DNA from: Nipponacmea schrenckii
Lineage: Eukaryota; Mollusca; Gastropoda; Lottiidae
Direction of reading: 5' to 3'
Length of the DNA: 64,000 nucleotides
Assembly (NCBI GenBank): GCA_030562195.1
Contig: JAUJPP010000003.1
Location: 44,088,602 to 44,152,601 of the forward strand
Both the position numbers and the translations under genes were made by a program. The notes below the pieces were generated by a model that searched no databases, was not told the origin of the DNA, and worked only from the letters and a program-made list of their open reading frames with translations. How positions within the stretch are numbered: the stretch's first letter is position 1; every line of letters starts with the position of its first letter. Shown here one piece after another: positions 63,469 to 64,000 of the stretch.

Positions 63469-64000
63469 TAACTCTTGATCTGCCTGGTAAGGCGTTCTCT
63501 CATGGTGTAAATATGTAATCTCCATTGTCAGAATAAACTTTCTCTTTCAATATACCCCAGATATCAGGTTTTCATAAAAAAATAGATCAATATAAACCTT
63601 TGAATAATAAATGCTTTAGCTTAAAAGGGCACAGTCTTGATTAGTTTCGGACAATCATCCGACAGCCGCAAACACATGAAATCTTTTGTTTAGCTTATCA
63701 GAAATAGTCTACAGAGCTTACCTTTGAAATTTGAGCCTTCAAATCCATGGGTATACATATTTATACGTGTTTGAAAATCATAATGTCTTAAGATATTATG
63801 AATATCCCGCCATATATGAAAATCAAAGAGTTATAAATAGACTACTGCGCAGGCCCACACTGATAAAACAAAAAGAAAGTACATGTAATAACAATTGTAG
63901 ATTTTGTCAACAGGACACACAATTTTCAGACTGACTGAAGACCAGCCGCGTACAGCACGGAAAAAAATAAAAAGTGAAATTTTTGAGGTATATTTCAAGG
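63469..64000. other. Right edge of the window, no gene seen
   Basis: Ordinary AT-rich DNA. The one open frame here (63731-63934, 67 codons) has no recognisable domain and no supporting splice or codon pattern. Confidence 0.4.

Overview
This window is animal nuclear DNA. It is AT-rich, its genes are split by GT-AG introns, and its intergenic DNA is crowded with minisatellites, short inverted-repeat elements and tRNA-derived SINEs. The dispersed repeat families (TACGCC-ended elements, the repeat ending in GGACGGACGGAC, SINEs with a (TTTCA)n tail) and the gene set point to a lophotrochozoan, most likely a mollusc. That placement is inference from repeat style, not a database result.

Layout. Positions 1-18,590 hold no gene I can support. 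They contain a ~50-bp tandem array interrupted by inverted AGGCACA arrays (0.6-2.7 kb), a TTAA-flanked MITE (3 kb), a SINE copy (5.2 kb), a 61-nt T tract (7.6 kb), a duplicated ~0.6-kb repeat (7.9-8.9 kb), a 38-bp satellite with alternating unit types (10.1-11.5 kb) and a second SINE (13.7 kb). Positions 18,594-26,530 (+) carry a ten-exon NWD1-like NACHT/WD40 STAND ATPase. Three genes then lie head-to-tail on the minus strand: an eleven-exon eEF2 kinase (38,028-29,730), an eleven-exon nuclear RNA-binding-type protein with RS tract, two RRM-like folds and a long charged coiled coil (55,418-42,967), and an uninterrupted 1,816-codon Daple/Girdin (CCDC88) homologue with a HOOK domain, giant coiled coil and a C-terminal GBA motif (61,781-56,331).

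The four genes have unrelated jobs: NTPase signalling scaffold, translation-elongation control, RNA processing, and G-protein/cytoskeleton coupling. Nothing suggests an operon-like system. The NWD1-like and eEF2K genes converge tail-to-tail across 26.5-29.7 kb.

The most unusual points are the uninterrupted CCDC88 coding sequence with a perfect GBA-consensus heptapeptide and a young threefold 131-codon duplication; the unplaced RS/RRM/coiled-coil protein; two unrelated minisatellites (24 and 26 bp) in one of its introns; three TTAA-flanked (piggyBac-like) MITE families; and the alternating 38/76-bp array. I found no clearly new multi-gene system. Exon borders were set by hand from splice sites and reading frame, so each may be off by a base or so.
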